DNA of 64,000 nucleotides from Algoriphagus lutimaris (lineage in GTDB: Bacteria; Bacteroidota; Bacteroidia; Cytophagales; Cyclobacteriaceae). Below are positions 51,274 through 60,535 of the stretch, in pieces. The stretch covers positions 950,384 through 1,014,383 of the forward strand of contig NZ_JAFIDJ010000002.1 in the NCBI RefSeq assembly GCF_017051705.1. The letters run 5' to 3'. How positions within the stretch are numbered: the first letter of the stretch is position 1; each line of letters opens with the position of its first letter. Below the pieces are notes generated by a model. That model made no database searches and had not been told where the DNA came from. It worked only from the letters and a program-made list of their open reading frames with translations. A program made the position numbers and the translations under genes.

Positions 51274-51573
51274 ATGATAAATCACAGTGTTTTTTTTAAG
51301 TTAAAGTACCCCAAGGGTTCTTCTGAAGAAAGGATATTTTTGAATGCAGCCTCAAAACTTTCCACAATCTCAGTTGTAAAGAATTTTCTGGTATTGGATG
51401 AAACCAGTCCTAAAAATGAGTATGAATATGGCTTAAAAATGGAGTTTGAAAGTCAAGAAGCTTATGATGCTTACAATGAACACCCACATCATTCCCTGTT
51501 TTTAAAGATGTATTGGGATGATTATGTGGATAAGTTTTTAGAGATTGATTACAAAGTGATAGACCTCCAATAA
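51274..51573 (+). CDS. Dabb (stress-responsive alpha/beta-barrel) domain protein
   Basis: The 99 residues form one dimeric ferredoxin-like barrel: MINHSVFFKLKYPKGSSEERIFL opens and EAYDAYNEHPHHSLFL is the typical motif before the last helix. Dabb proteins include small stress-linked and aromatic-cyclase-like enzymes. The stop codon lies within the terminator stem. TAATTTTG at 51195-51202 may be the -7 box. Confidence 0.87.
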   Translation: MINHSVFFKLKYPKGSSEERIFLNAASKLSTISVVKNFLVLDETSPKNEYEYGLKMEFESQEAYDAYNEHPHHSLFLKMYWDDYVDKFLEIDYKVIDLQ

Positions 51574-51608
51574 AAAAGGAAGAAATCAAATCGATTTCTT
51601 CCTTTTTT
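51572..51608. terminator. long perfect hairpin terminator
   Basis: A 16-bp perfect stem, AAAAAAGGAAGAAATC (51572-51587) with GATTTCTTCCTTTTTT (51593-51608), and a 5-nt loop. Its A-tract overlaps the Dabb stop codon. The A/T tracts on both sides would let it work in both directions. Confidence 0.92.
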
Positions 51609-51739
51609 ATTATTAACTAACATGTCGGGTATTAGTAGAAGTTAATTATTGATTTAAAAAAACTTGATCTTCTAAAAATGAGTTTGAGCGTTCATATTCA
51701 GAAGTATACCTTCTTTTGATAACAGGTTTAACAATCCCT

Positions 51740-52885
51740 TTATTCCATTTTCCAAAAGATAATACCACCTGCTTGTTTACCCATATCAACCGAAGCCACT
51801 TTTTTGGCATTTTTGATATCGATTACATCCATGGTCCCCGGCTCTCCGCCGATCCCTTCCACAGAAATAAAAGCATATTTACTATCAGGAGAAATGCTCA
51901 CTCCATGAGAAACCATCCTCGTATTTTTGACACGAGGAAGTTCTTTCTTCTTTTTTAAATCCCAAATTCCAGTTTCGCCACTACCCTTGTAGGTGGCTAC
52001 CAAATACTTTCCATCTGGAGAAATGTCCAAGTTGTAAGGACCTTTTCCGGTTTTGAACCTGTCTGTGATTTCCCACTTTTCTAGATCTACTTCCAAAATT
52101 TCATCGGATCCATTTCCAGCAACATATACTTTTCCATTCGTAGGATGAGGCATTGCCCAAGTAGGTTTGGTCGCACTATGGTACATGGGAGTACTCATCG
52201 CTGCATGCCCCATTTTTGAGTGATCCATCATGCTATGATCCATTCCTCCCTTGGCAGGCTCTTCTTCTTCTATGCCATCAAGATTTAATTTTCGATTTAC
52301 TTTCAATTTGGTTGTTGAAATCTCAAATAATTCTCCAGACATCATTCCCACGGAATAATGATACATGCCGTCGGCAGAGATTCTAGAACCATGCGGCATT
52401 ACTCCAGTTTCGATTTTTTCAATTTCAATCATCTCCTCAGGGTCTACGACAGAAACTGTGCTCGGAACCATGTCTCCATGCAGGTTAAAATTCACACAAT
52501 ACAATAGCCCTGTTGCTTTAGACACTTGAAGCGATGCAGGGAATAAGCCAAGCATCACAGTGTCAACAACCTCATTGGTAGCAGTGGAATATTTGTATAA
52601 AGTGCCATAAGGATTGCCATGGGCAAGCGACAAATACCAATATTTACCATCCGGGCTAACATTGATGCCATGAGGGCCTTCTATTTCGGCTGGCCAAACT
52701 CCTACGGGAATAGTCTCTTCAATAGTGGCTTTTTCTCCATCAAATTTTACCAAAGCCACCTCATCCTCAGATTCTGCTGTGACATAGATATAATAGTCTT
52801 GAGCCTGAGCTACCAGACTGAATAACCCTGAGGCTATTGTGAATAGGAAAGCTTTATTGAAGACTGATTTTAGAATCTTGCTCAT
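51740..52885 (-). CDS. exported YncE-like beta-propeller with Met/His-rich loop
   Basis: The 381 residues have a signal peptide ending VAQAQ29. Propeller blades are marked by repeated ISPDGKY-type turns (NVSPDGKYWY, DISPDGKYLVATY, SISPDSKYAFISVEG), as in the YVTN/cytochrome-D1-like family. Between blades, around residues 215-235, an inserted loop reads GGMDHSMMDHSKMGHAAM, similar to copper-binding MDHSxM repeats of periplasmic copper proteins. It is the second gene after the LVIVD protein (14-bp gap). Metal binding is an inference from the loop. Confidence 0.85.
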   Translation of the reverse strand: MSKILKSVFNKAFLFTIASGLFSLVAQAQDYYIYVTAESEDEVALVKFDGEKATIEETIPVGVWPAEIEGPHGINVSPDGKYWYLSLAHGNPYGTLYKYSTATNEVVDTVMLGLFPASLQVSKATGLLYCVNFNLHGDMVPSTVSVVDPEEMIEIEKIETGVMPHGSRISADGMYHYSVGMMSGELFEISTTKLKVNRKLNLDGIEEEEPAKGGMDHSMMDHSKMGHAAMSTPMYHSATKPTWAMPHPTNGKVYVAGNGSDEILEVDLEKWEITDRFKTGKGPYNLDISPDGKYLVATYKGSGETGIWDLKKKKELPRVKNTRMVSHGVSISPDSKYAFISVEGIGGEPGTMDVIDIKNAKKVASVDMGKQAGGIIFWKME

Positions 52886-52899
52886 AAATGACTTGTCAA

Positions 52900-54879
52900 T
52901 TATTTGTTCTCAATGGTAGCATTTTGTGGAACTACCGGCTGTAGTTTAGCAGACCATAATCCACTGTTCCAGTCAGAGTAGAAAATATGACCCTTATGCG
53001 GTTGTGCTCCCCAGGTAAAAGGCGCATTGGCAATGTATCCATCTGGATCTTCTGGGACAATCCAGGCGATTTCTCTTCCCTGCCTGTTTAGATCTCCTAA
53101 TAGTTCACCGCTAAGATCAACCACTCTTACTCCAGCATTATAGAATGCTGCATATAAAATATCGTCTTCAATCCAGAAGTTGTGGGATCCTGCAAAAGGA
53201 ACTTGGAACCAAGCAACCTCTTTTGGGTTTTTTAGATCTGTGAAATCAATAATATGAAGAAAGCCAGCTGCTCTTGCAGGTTTACGACCGTCAGGATCCA
53301 AACCATATGGGAATTCTTCGTCTCCCAGTATTACATAAAATTTTCCGGTCTTTTCATCCTTGTAAGGGAAAGCAGCATGATTGGATCCACTTGGGTAAGC
53401 ATAGCTCGCAAATTGTACCGGGTTAGAAGGTGTACCTCCTGCAATACCATTTCCAACGTCCACTAATTGTACCCCATCGGACCAGTTGGAAGAATAAGCA
53501 ATCCCATCATGTACCCATACATCATGGATGGAATGACCAGGAGTATCCAACTCAAATTCACCAACAATTCTTGGTTTGCTAGGATCCTCTATGTTGATAG
53601 AGTAATATTTCCTACCTGCGCTTAACGCATAGACGTGATTTTTGTAAATAAATACATTGTGAACTCCTCCAGTAAGATTTTCAGAAAATTCTGAAATGAT
53701 TTTGGCATCTCTGGGGTTGCTTACATCGATGATCACCAATCCATTTTTTCTATTGGAAGCACCTTCTCTTGAGATGACGGCTACTTTTCCGTCTTCTGAA
53801 ACTTTTACATCATTGACAGTACGGGCATCCACTTTTACAGAATCTATCAATTGTATACCCGCAGGATCAGTTACATCCCAAAAATAGGCTGTTCCATCTG
53901 CTCCCCAAGTTCCTGTTACCGCATAATCTTTTCCATCTATTCCTTCCCATACCCACAAATCGGAAGTGTGTTTGTTATTGACCGAGCCTTGACCGACCAA
54001 GTCAATTTTTCGCGTGATGTTTCTTTCGTTTGCTTGTACGGTGATAGATGCCGCTGCGGGTCCAGAAGTAGCATTCAATACATATAAGCCTGGTTCATCG
54101 GCCACAAATTTTCCTTCTTTTGTTATCAAGCCTGAAGGGGCAGCAGAAACATCAAAAGATTCTCCAGTAAAGGAGTAATTAATGGGGGCATCACTTACTT
54201 CATTGCCATCTTTATCCAAGGCCATTGCGTTTAAAGTAAATACATCTCCAGATCGTCCCTCTACTTTGTCAGATTTCAAAAGGATTTTAGTAATTGGGTT
54301 TTCGATGACATTGATTTCCAAGGTTTTGTTTACCCCATCTACCGTTGCTGTCACCTGAGCTTTACCAGCTTTTTTAGGGATTAATTTGGTAAAAGGAGCA
54401 ACTGATACAATTTCTTCATCAGAGGAGGTCAAGGTGATTACTTTTTCTGGTCTTTCAAATCCGGCTTCATCCGTCACGGTCAATTCTAATGGGACCGTGA
54501 TTCCGGAATAGATTTTCTCTGGAATTGTTCCAAAATCCACTTTTGCAATAGCAGCGGGTTCAATGGTTACCCGAATATTAGATCTTAATTGTGGGTCCCC
54601 TGGACTGATTACAATGACATCATACTCGCCATGTTTTACAGCAGTTGCCATTCCTGTACTATCCACCACGGAAAGGGCTCTTCGGTTTCTGGAATAAAAA
54701 ATAAAATCACGATCTACAACTTTATTCCCCGAGGCATCTACCACTACTGCTTCTAATTGTAGTGTCTGGCCGATTTTCATGGAAATATTCTCATCACTCA
54801 CTTTGATGGATAGGTCTTGCGCCTGCAAAAAGTTTACAGTGAGCAGTAAGGTAAAAACAGAAAGAATGAACTTTTTCAT
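52900..54879 (-). CDS. exported Ig-like and LVIVD-repeat propeller protein
   Basis: The 659 residues have a signal peptide (MKKFILSVFTLLLTVNFLQAQ). Three BIG2/invasin-type Ig-like domains follow (about 22-290, with phrases such as ISMKIGQTLQLEAVVVDASG and PKKAGKAQVTATVDG). The C-terminal half is a propeller of LVIVD repeats (GLVIIDVSNPRDAKIISEF, YYSINIEDPSKPRIVGEFEL, FLHIIDFTDLKNPKEVAWF, GVRVVDLSGELLGDL). It is likely a secreted or surface binding protein. It is first gene of a two-gene operon with the Met/His-rich propeller. The ligand is unknown. Confidence 0.87.
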   Translation of the reverse strand: MKKFILSVFTLLLTVNFLQAQDLSIKVSDENISMKIGQTLQLEAVVVDASGNKVVDRDFIFYSRNRRALSVVDSTGMATAVKHGEYDVIVISPGDPQLRSNIRVTIEPAAIAKVDFGTIPEKIYSGITVPLELTVTDEAGFERPEKVITLTSSDEEIVSVAPFTKLIPKKAGKAQVTATVDGVNKTLEINVIENPITKILLKSDKVEGRSGDVFTLNAMALDKDGNEVSDAPINYSFTGESFDVSAAPSGLITKEGKFVADEPGLYVLNATSGPAAASITVQANERNITRKIDLVGQGSVNNKHTSDLWVWEGIDGKDYAVTGTWGADGTAYFWDVTDPAGIQLIDSVKVDARTVNDVKVSEDGKVAVISREGASNRKNGLVIIDVSNPRDAKIISEFSENLTGGVHNVFIYKNHVYALSAGRKYYSINIEDPSKPRIVGEFELDTPGHSIHDVWVHDGIAYSSNWSDGVQLVDVGNGIAGGTPSNPVQFASYAYPSGSNHAAFPYKDEKTGKFYVILGDEEFPYGLDPDGRKPARAAGFLHIIDFTDLKNPKEVAWFQVPFAGSHNFWIEDDILYAAFYNAGVRVVDLSGELLGDLNRQGREIAWIVPEDPDGYIANAPFTWGAQPHKGHIFYSDWNSGLWSAKLQPVVPQNATIENK

Positions 54880-55013
54880 AGGTTGGATTTAAAATGGATT
54901 CTGAATTTAATGAATCCTTTATTCCCAACCATAAGAAATTTGGCAATTTGTCTACCCAGCCAATTCTTTAAAACATACATTTTAAGTTGCTGGAACAATG
55001 AATGAATAAAAAA

Positions 55014-56387
55014 TCAAAAAATCTTTTGATACACCTCTTCCAATTTGCTAACTGGGATCACTTGAATTTTGTATTTGCCGAGATCTAACCCTTTGACTGC
55101 ATATTTGGAAACAATAATTTTTTTGAAGCCCAGTTTCTCTGCTTCAGCAATTCGATTTTCAATTCGGTGGACAGCACGGATTTCTCCTCCCAAACCTACT
55201 TCCCCCGCGAAGCAAATATGTTCTGAGACTGGAGTATCTTCATAACTTGAAATTAAGCTTGCACAAACCGCTAAGTCCAAAGCAGGATCATCTACCCGAA
55301 GACCCCCGGCAACGTTCAGAAAAACATCTTGCTGCCCTAGCCTCATACCTCCTCTTTTCTCCAATACTGCCAATAGCATATTCAAGCGCTTTGCATCATG
55401 ACCGGTACTACTTCGTTGCGGTGTTCCATAGGTGGCTGGACTTACCAAGGATTGAATTTCTATCAATAAAGGTCGGTTCCCTTCCATCATGGCTCCAATG
55501 GCAACACCATTCAAAACCTCTTCACGCTGCGTCAAGAGGATTTCAGAAGGATTCGCTACAGGACGAAGACCCTCTACCCTCATTTCATAAATACCTAATT
55601 CATGGGTGGAGCCAAAACGATTTTTGCTGGTTCGAAGGATTCTATAGCTCATATGTCGATCGCCTTCAAATTGAAGTACTGTATCGACCATATGTTCTAA
55701 TACTTTAGGACCGGCTATGGAACCATCTTTTGTGATATGTCCGATCAGAAAAACAGGGGTTCCTGTTTCTTTCGCAAATTTCATTAACTCTGCCGTGCAT
55801 TCACGGACTTGAGAAACGGATCCAGCCGCCGATTCAACATACTGGGAGTTTAAAGTTTGAATGGAGTCTATGACCAGTAAATCTGGCTTTAACGCTTCGA
55901 TTTGTTGAAAAATATGTTGAGTGTTGGTTTCAGAAAGCACATAACAATCAGGGTTTTGAGTTTTCATTCGATCTGCCCTCATTTTGATTTGCGCTTCACT
56001 TTCCTCTCCGGATACATACAAAATCTTTTTGCCTGTTAGGGTTAATGCGATTTGTAGCATCAAGGTGGATTTACCAATTCCTGGTTCTCCTCCAATTAAA
56101 ACCAATGACCCTGGAACAATTCCCCCTCCTAGCACTCGGTCCAATTCTGCATCACCAGTAACGTATCGAGGCATTTCTTCGTAGTTTACCTCTTGTATTT
56201 TCTTAGGTGTACTGGCTTTCTTGTTGGTAGATCCGGCAGGTTTCCAATTCCCTTTACCTGATTCTTCCTTTTGGATTACTTCTTCTACGTAAGTGTTCCA
56301 TTCACCACAGGCAGGGCATTTCCCTAACCATTTGGGACTTTGGGCTCCACAGTTTTGACAGAAAAAGGAGGTTTTTATTTTGGCCAT
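55014..56387 (-). CDS. radA: DNA repair protein RadA (Sms)
   Basis: A branch-migration ATPase in homologous recombination, 457 residues, normal length. It shows the N-terminal zinc finger (C10-x2-C13 and C24-x2-C27), Walker A GEPGIGKST at 100-108, the RadA-specific KNRFGST motif near 255, and a C-terminal Lon-protease-like domain without the catalytic dyad. It lies 157 bp behind polA on the same strand. Confidence 0.97.
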   Translation of the reverse strand: MAKIKTSFFCQNCGAQSPKWLGKCPACGEWNTYVEEVIQKEESGKGNWKPAGSTNKKASTPKKIQEVNYEEMPRYVTGDAELDRVLGGGIVPGSLVLIGGEPGIGKSTLMLQIALTLTGKKILYVSGEESEAQIKMRADRMKTQNPDCYVLSETNTQHIFQQIEALKPDLLVIDSIQTLNSQYVESAAGSVSQVRECTAELMKFAKETGTPVFLIGHITKDGSIAGPKVLEHMVDTVLQFEGDRHMSYRILRTSKNRFGSTHELGIYEMRVEGLRPVANPSEILLTQREEVLNGVAIGAMMEGNRPLLIEIQSLVSPATYGTPQRSSTGHDAKRLNMLLAVLEKRGGMRLGQQDVFLNVAGGLRVDDPALDLAVCASLISSYEDTPVSEHICFAGEVGLGGEIRAVHRIENRIAEAEKLGFKKIIVSKYAVKGLDLGKYKIQVIPVSKLEEVYQKIF

Positions 56388-56544
56388 TAGATATTAGAAA
56401 ATACGAAAGAAGAAATACGAAATTAGAAAGAAGGGAACGATATGGTTTAAGATCAATTAGATTTTAAATAAGCATGAAGGTTGTATCAGTAGATGATAAT
56501 AGTAGAATTAAATCTTACCTCCGACATCCTAAATCTGAAATCGA

Positions 56545-59370
56545 TTAATGGGCTTCCAGCCAATCGTTTCCGGTTCCTACTTCTACTTCAACAGGCACCG
56601 CCATTTTTATCGCATTTGACATCAACCCCGGTATATGGGATTTTAAGATTTCCACTTCGTCTTTATGGGCATCAAACACCAATTCATCATGAACCTGAAG
56701 GATCATTTTGGACTTTAGTTTTTCTTTTTTCATCCAACGGTGTACATCAATCATGGCAACTTTGATCAAATCAGCCGCAGAACCCTGAATCGGAGCGTTG
56801 ATGGCATTTCGCTCGGCAAAACCCCTCATGGTCGCATTTCTGCTATTGATATCCCTCAGGTATCTTCTACGTCCCAAAATGGTCTCTACATATTCATCTT
56901 TTCGGGCTTTTTCAATGGCTCCATCCATGTATTCTTTGACTGCAGGGAACTCTTTAAAGTAAGCATCGATGATTTCTTTGGCTTCAGTTCGTGAAATAGA
57001 AAGTCGTTGAGAAAGTCCAAATGCAGAAATGCCATATATGATCCCGAAGTTCGCTGTTTTGGCTTTTCTACGCATATCTGAAGTCACTTCTTCCAATGGC
57101 ACCTGGAAAATTTTAGCTGCGGTAGTAGCGTGAATATCTCTTCCATTTTTAAATGCCTCAATCATGGATTCATCTCCTGAGAAAGCGGCCATGATCCTCA
57201 ATTCTATTTGAGAATAATCCGCTGCCAAAAGAATATGGTTTTCATCTCGAGGTACAAATGCTTTTCGTATTTCTCTTCCGCGCTCAGTACGTATTGGAAT
57301 ATTTTGGAGATTCGGGTTTATGGATGAAAGTCTTCCTGTTGCTGCTACAAATTGATTATAGGTAGTATGGATCTTTCCTGTTTTGGAATTAATCATAGTA
57401 GGCAAAGCATCCACATAGGTGGACTTCAATTTGACCATTTGCCTAAAATCCAAAATTGCCCGGGCAATTTCATGTTCATTTGCCAATTTGCTTAACACCT
57501 CTTCACCGGTTGCATATTGGCCGGTTTTGGTCTTTTTGGCTTTAGGATCCAGCTTGAGTTTCTCAAAAAGTACATCTCCTAGTTGTTTTGGGGAAGCTAA
57601 ATTGAATCGTACCCCAGCTATTTCATACACTCTATTTTCAATTTCCTTGCTTTCCTTTTCCAGTAACAAAGACATTTCTGCCAGACTTTTAGTGTCAATC
57701 CTGACACCCTCAAACTCCATGTCGGCAAGAACCTGGATTAAAGGATTTTCGACTTCATAAAACAGTTTTTCTAAGTCACTTGATTTTAAAAGTGGATCTA
57801 GCTTTTCTTTGAGTTGTAAGGTAATATCAGCATCTTCTGAAGCATATTCTGTGACTTCATCCTCATCTACATCCCGCATATTTCCCTGATTTTTCCCCTT
57901 CTTACCAATAAGTTCAGTGATGGATACAGGTTTGTAATTCAAGTAATGTTCAGAAAGCCAGTCCATAGAATGCTTTCCTTCTGGTTCGATGAGGTAATGA
58001 GCCAACATGGTATCGTAAAGACCTCCTTTGATTTCAATCTCATAATTTTTTAGGACCAGAAGATCGTATTTTACGTTTTGGCCAATTTTCTGAATTTTTT
58101 CATTTTCAAAAACTGGCTTTAATAGTTCTAAAATGGCTAGGGTTTCAGTTCTTTTTGCAGGGCAAGGAATATAATAGGCTTCTCCAGGCAGGTAGGAAAA
58201 TGAAATTCCAACCAATTCTGCTTCCATTGCATTGACAGAGGTAGTTTCCGTGTCAAAGCAGAGTTCCTTTTGAAGGAGCAGATAGGAAACCAGCTCTTGA
58301 ATAGCTTCTTTTCCGGAAATTTTATGGTATTGGTGAGCAGTCGTATGGATGGTAGCAGCTTCTTGTACAGGCTCAGGGTTGACCGATTCTTCTTCAAATT
58401 CTACGGATGACTTACTGGTTGCCACCGGACTTTCCCCAAATAGACCCAATTGGTCATTCTTTTTAATGGAGGCTTTTTTGCCGGTTCCATCTTTGAAAAT
58501 CCTGCTGGCAAGTGTTCGGAATTCCAATTCCGAGAATAAAGCTCTTAGTTTCTCTTCATCGAAGCCATCGTATTGTAACTCTTCATCCACAAATGCCACT
58601 GGTACATCCACTTTGATGGTTGCAAGTTCTTTTGATAATAACCCTTGCTGTGCAAAGTTGACCACGTTTTCTTTTTGCTTTCCCTTTAGATCATCTGTGT
58701 TCTTGATTAATTCTTCCACTGAGCCATATTGCTTCAGGAGCTTGACGGCTGTTTTTTGCCCAATCCCTGGTATACCTGGGATGTTGTCTACTGCATCTCC
58801 CATTAAACCTAATATATCGACAACCTGGTCCACTCGTTCGATGTCCCATTTCTCACAAATCTGCTTTGGTCCCATGACTTCTACTCCGTTCCCCATAAAT
58901 GCTGGTTTATAGAGGAAAATATGATCATCTACCAACTGACCATAGTCTTTGTCAGGAGTCATCATATAGACTGTGAACTTTTCGGCTTCTGCTTGTTTAG
59001 CTAGGGTTCCAATAATGTCATCTGCTTCATATCCATCCATTTCCAGAATGGGAATATTAAATGCTTTGACGATTTCTTTTACCCATGGAATGGCGACTCC
59101 GATATCCTCTGGCTGTTCTTGTCGGTTTGCCTTATAGGCTTCAAATTGCTCATGTCTGAAGGTAGGGGCATGGGTATCAAAGGCAACCCCAATATGGGAA
59201 GGTTTTTCCTTATCCAAGACCTCAAGTAGGGTATTTGTAAAGCCAAGCATCACCCCTGTGTTCAAACCTTTACTATTGATTCTGGGATTTTTACTGAAGG
59301 CAAAATGGGCTCGATAAATAAGTGCCATGGCATCCAGTAAAAAAAGCTTGTGTGCTTGGTTTTGAGGCAT
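56545..59370 (-). CDS. polA: DNA polymerase I
   Basis: The 941 residues have three domains: a 5' nuclease (about 1-290, with MDGYEADDIIG and the H3TH region GIPGIGQKTAVKLL), a 3'-5' exonuclease (about 350-540), and the family A polymerase (about 560-941; DYSQIELRIMA, YGISAFGLSQRL, LQVHDELVF). The proofreading acidic residues are present (FDTETTS, KYDLLVLKN, YASEDADITL), so proofreading looks active, in contrast to Taq-like enzymes. It functions in Okazaki-fragment processing and repair. Confidence 0.98.
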   Translation of the reverse strand: MPQNQAHKLFLLDAMALIYRAHFAFSKNPRINSKGLNTGVMLGFTNTLLEVLDKEKPSHIGVAFDTHAPTFRHEQFEAYKANRQEQPEDIGVAIPWVKEIVKAFNIPILEMDGYEADDIIGTLAKQAEAEKFTVYMMTPDKDYGQLVDDHIFLYKPAFMGNGVEVMGPKQICEKWDIERVDQVVDILGLMGDAVDNIPGIPGIGQKTAVKLLKQYGSVEELIKNTDDLKGKQKENVVNFAQQGLLSKELATIKVDVPVAFVDEELQYDGFDEEKLRALFSELEFRTLASRIFKDGTGKKASIKKNDQLGLFGESPVATSKSSVEFEEESVNPEPVQEAATIHTTAHQYHKISGKEAIQELVSYLLLQKELCFDTETTSVNAMEAELVGISFSYLPGEAYYIPCPAKRTETLAILELLKPVFENEKIQKIGQNVKYDLLVLKNYEIEIKGGLYDTMLAHYLIEPEGKHSMDWLSEHYLNYKPVSITELIGKKGKNQGNMRDVDEDEVTEYASEDADITLQLKEKLDPLLKSSDLEKLFYEVENPLIQVLADMEFEGVRIDTKSLAEMSLLLEKESKEIENRVYEIAGVRFNLASPKQLGDVLFEKLKLDPKAKKTKTGQYATGEEVLSKLANEHEIARAILDFRQMVKLKSTYVDALPTMINSKTGKIHTTYNQFVAATGRLSSINPNLQNIPIRTERGREIRKAFVPRDENHILLAADYSQIELRIMAAFSGDESMIEAFKNGRDIHATTAAKIFQVPLEEVTSDMRRKAKTANFGIIYGISAFGLSQRLSISRTEAKEIIDAYFKEFPAVKEYMDGAIEKARKDEYVETILGRRRYLRDINSRNATMRGFAERNAINAPIQGSAADLIKVAMIDVHRWMKKEKLKSKMILQVHDELVFDAHKDEVEILKSHIPGLMSNAIKMAVPVEVEVGTGNDWLEAH

Positions 59371-59528
59371 TATTAAATTATTTTGGTTCTAATTAAGCTT
59401 AAGTTTGACTTTGTAAGTTAAGAAAAATAGACGTTGAAAAGCTTCTAAACTTTGGTTCAATATTATCTGGGACAAAAATTGGCGGCTTTATTGATATTTT
59501 CAGTATCTAACCATAAACAATTCATTTT

Positions 59529-59843
59529 ATGAAAAAGCTATTAGCGATTTTTGCCCTATTCCTTTCCATCCAATTCGTTCATGCTGAACCAGCCATTGAA
59601 AATGAATCGAAAAAAGGAAAAACAGAATTAACCGAGGCTCAGAAAATGAGGGCTGCAGAAATGAAAGCTAGATTGGATGAGATCAAAGGGATGGACTTTA
59701 AGTCTATGAGTAAGGACGAGATCAAGGATATTCGTACTGAATTGAAGGAAATGAAAGCAGAAGCTAAGGCTCAAAAAGATGGAATTTTTCTTTCAATAGG
59801 AGCGATCATCATCATTATTTTACTTTTGATCCTTATCCTTTAA
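59529..59843 (+). CDS. small exported helical protein with C-terminal membrane anchor
   Basis: The 104 residues have a signal peptide (MKKLLAIFALFLSIQFVHA). A highly charged helix/coiled coil follows (about 30-83, ELTEAQKMRAAEMKARLDEI, MSKDEIKDIRTELKEMKAEA), and a C-terminal hydrophobic segment made mostly of Ile and Leu (IGAIIIIILLLILIL). The layout suggests a periplasmic helix tethered to the inner membrane, possibly stress-related. No family name is given. It is divergent from polA and followed by a strong terminator. Confidence 0.75.
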   Translation: MKKLLAIFALFLSIQFVHAEPAIENESKKGKTELTEAQKMRAAEMKARLDEIKGMDFKSMSKDEIKDIRTELKEMKAEAKAQKDGIFLSIGAIIIIILLLILIL

Positions 59844-59859
59844 TTAAATATCAAAATTG

Positions 59860-59889
59860 AAAAAAGGACTCGTAATCGAGTCCTTTTTT
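59860..59889 (+). terminator. rho-independent terminator
   Basis: A 13-bp perfect stem AAAAAAGGACTCG (59860-59872) with CGAGTCCTTTTTT (59877-59889) around a TAAT loop. It follows the small exported protein. Confidence 0.93.
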
Positions 59890-60020
59890 GTTTTAACACT
59901 TTTCTAATGAATAGGAAAGGTCATGAAACTTCCTAAAAAGATTATTCATATCAAATTGGAATGAAGTAGGAGAGATATATTTGATAGCCATCTCGAATCA
60001 TTCATTTAAAACCAATAGTT

Positions 60021-60461
60021 TTATCCTTGTTCCTTTTTCTCCAAGAAATTTTTTACCTGACAACCTCTTAGGAAGATAACAATCAAAGGAATTAGCCAAA
60101 GCAATTCATTGACAATCAAGTGAAAACCGCTTCGCTTGTTCCAGGAAATATCTGGAAGAAAGCCCAGTGTAAACCAAATTGCTAAAATGAGCTTACCTGT
60201 AATTCCTGCCAAAATCAAATACACCCAGCTTACAGGATAAAATGCACTGACGAAAATGATAATCCCCACCAGGATCCCAAAAGTCCCATAATAGTTGGCT
60301 GGAAGATTCTCAATGCCTTTGGTTCCCATGGCAAGCCAACTGATTAAATCAGGTCCAAACCATTTGAAAAATGCTGACCAGGCGATGGTATACATTCCTG
60401 TAAGTAGGAGAATTCCTCTGAAATGCATGGGAAATACAGGAAACGGAGTTTGCTCATCCAT
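60021..60461 (-). CDS. four-helix integral membrane protein, unknown
   Basis: The 146 residues have four hydrophobic helices (about 13-33, 60-80, 82-100 and 115-135) and a charged C-terminal tail (NFLEKKEQG). No diagnostic motif was found. It is divergent from the amidase gene, with its start 74 bp from it. Confidence 0.6.
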   Translation of the reverse strand: MDEQTPFPVFPMHFRGILLLTGMYTIAWSAFFKWFGPDLISWLAMGTKGIENLPANYYGTFGILVGIIIFVSAFYPVSWVYLILAGITGKLILAIWFTLGFLPDISWNKRSGFHLIVNELLWLIPLIVIFLRGCQVKNFLEKKEQG

Positions 60462-60535
60462 GAGTGGTTTGATTTATTTTGGTTTATTGAAGATCTTGAA
60501 TGAATTAATACCTTGATATTATACAAAACTATCCA

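Noticed and set aside
58349-58912. 187-codon frame antisense to polA
   Set aside because: Serine-rich translation typical of antisense to a Glu/Lys-rich gene; lies inside polA.
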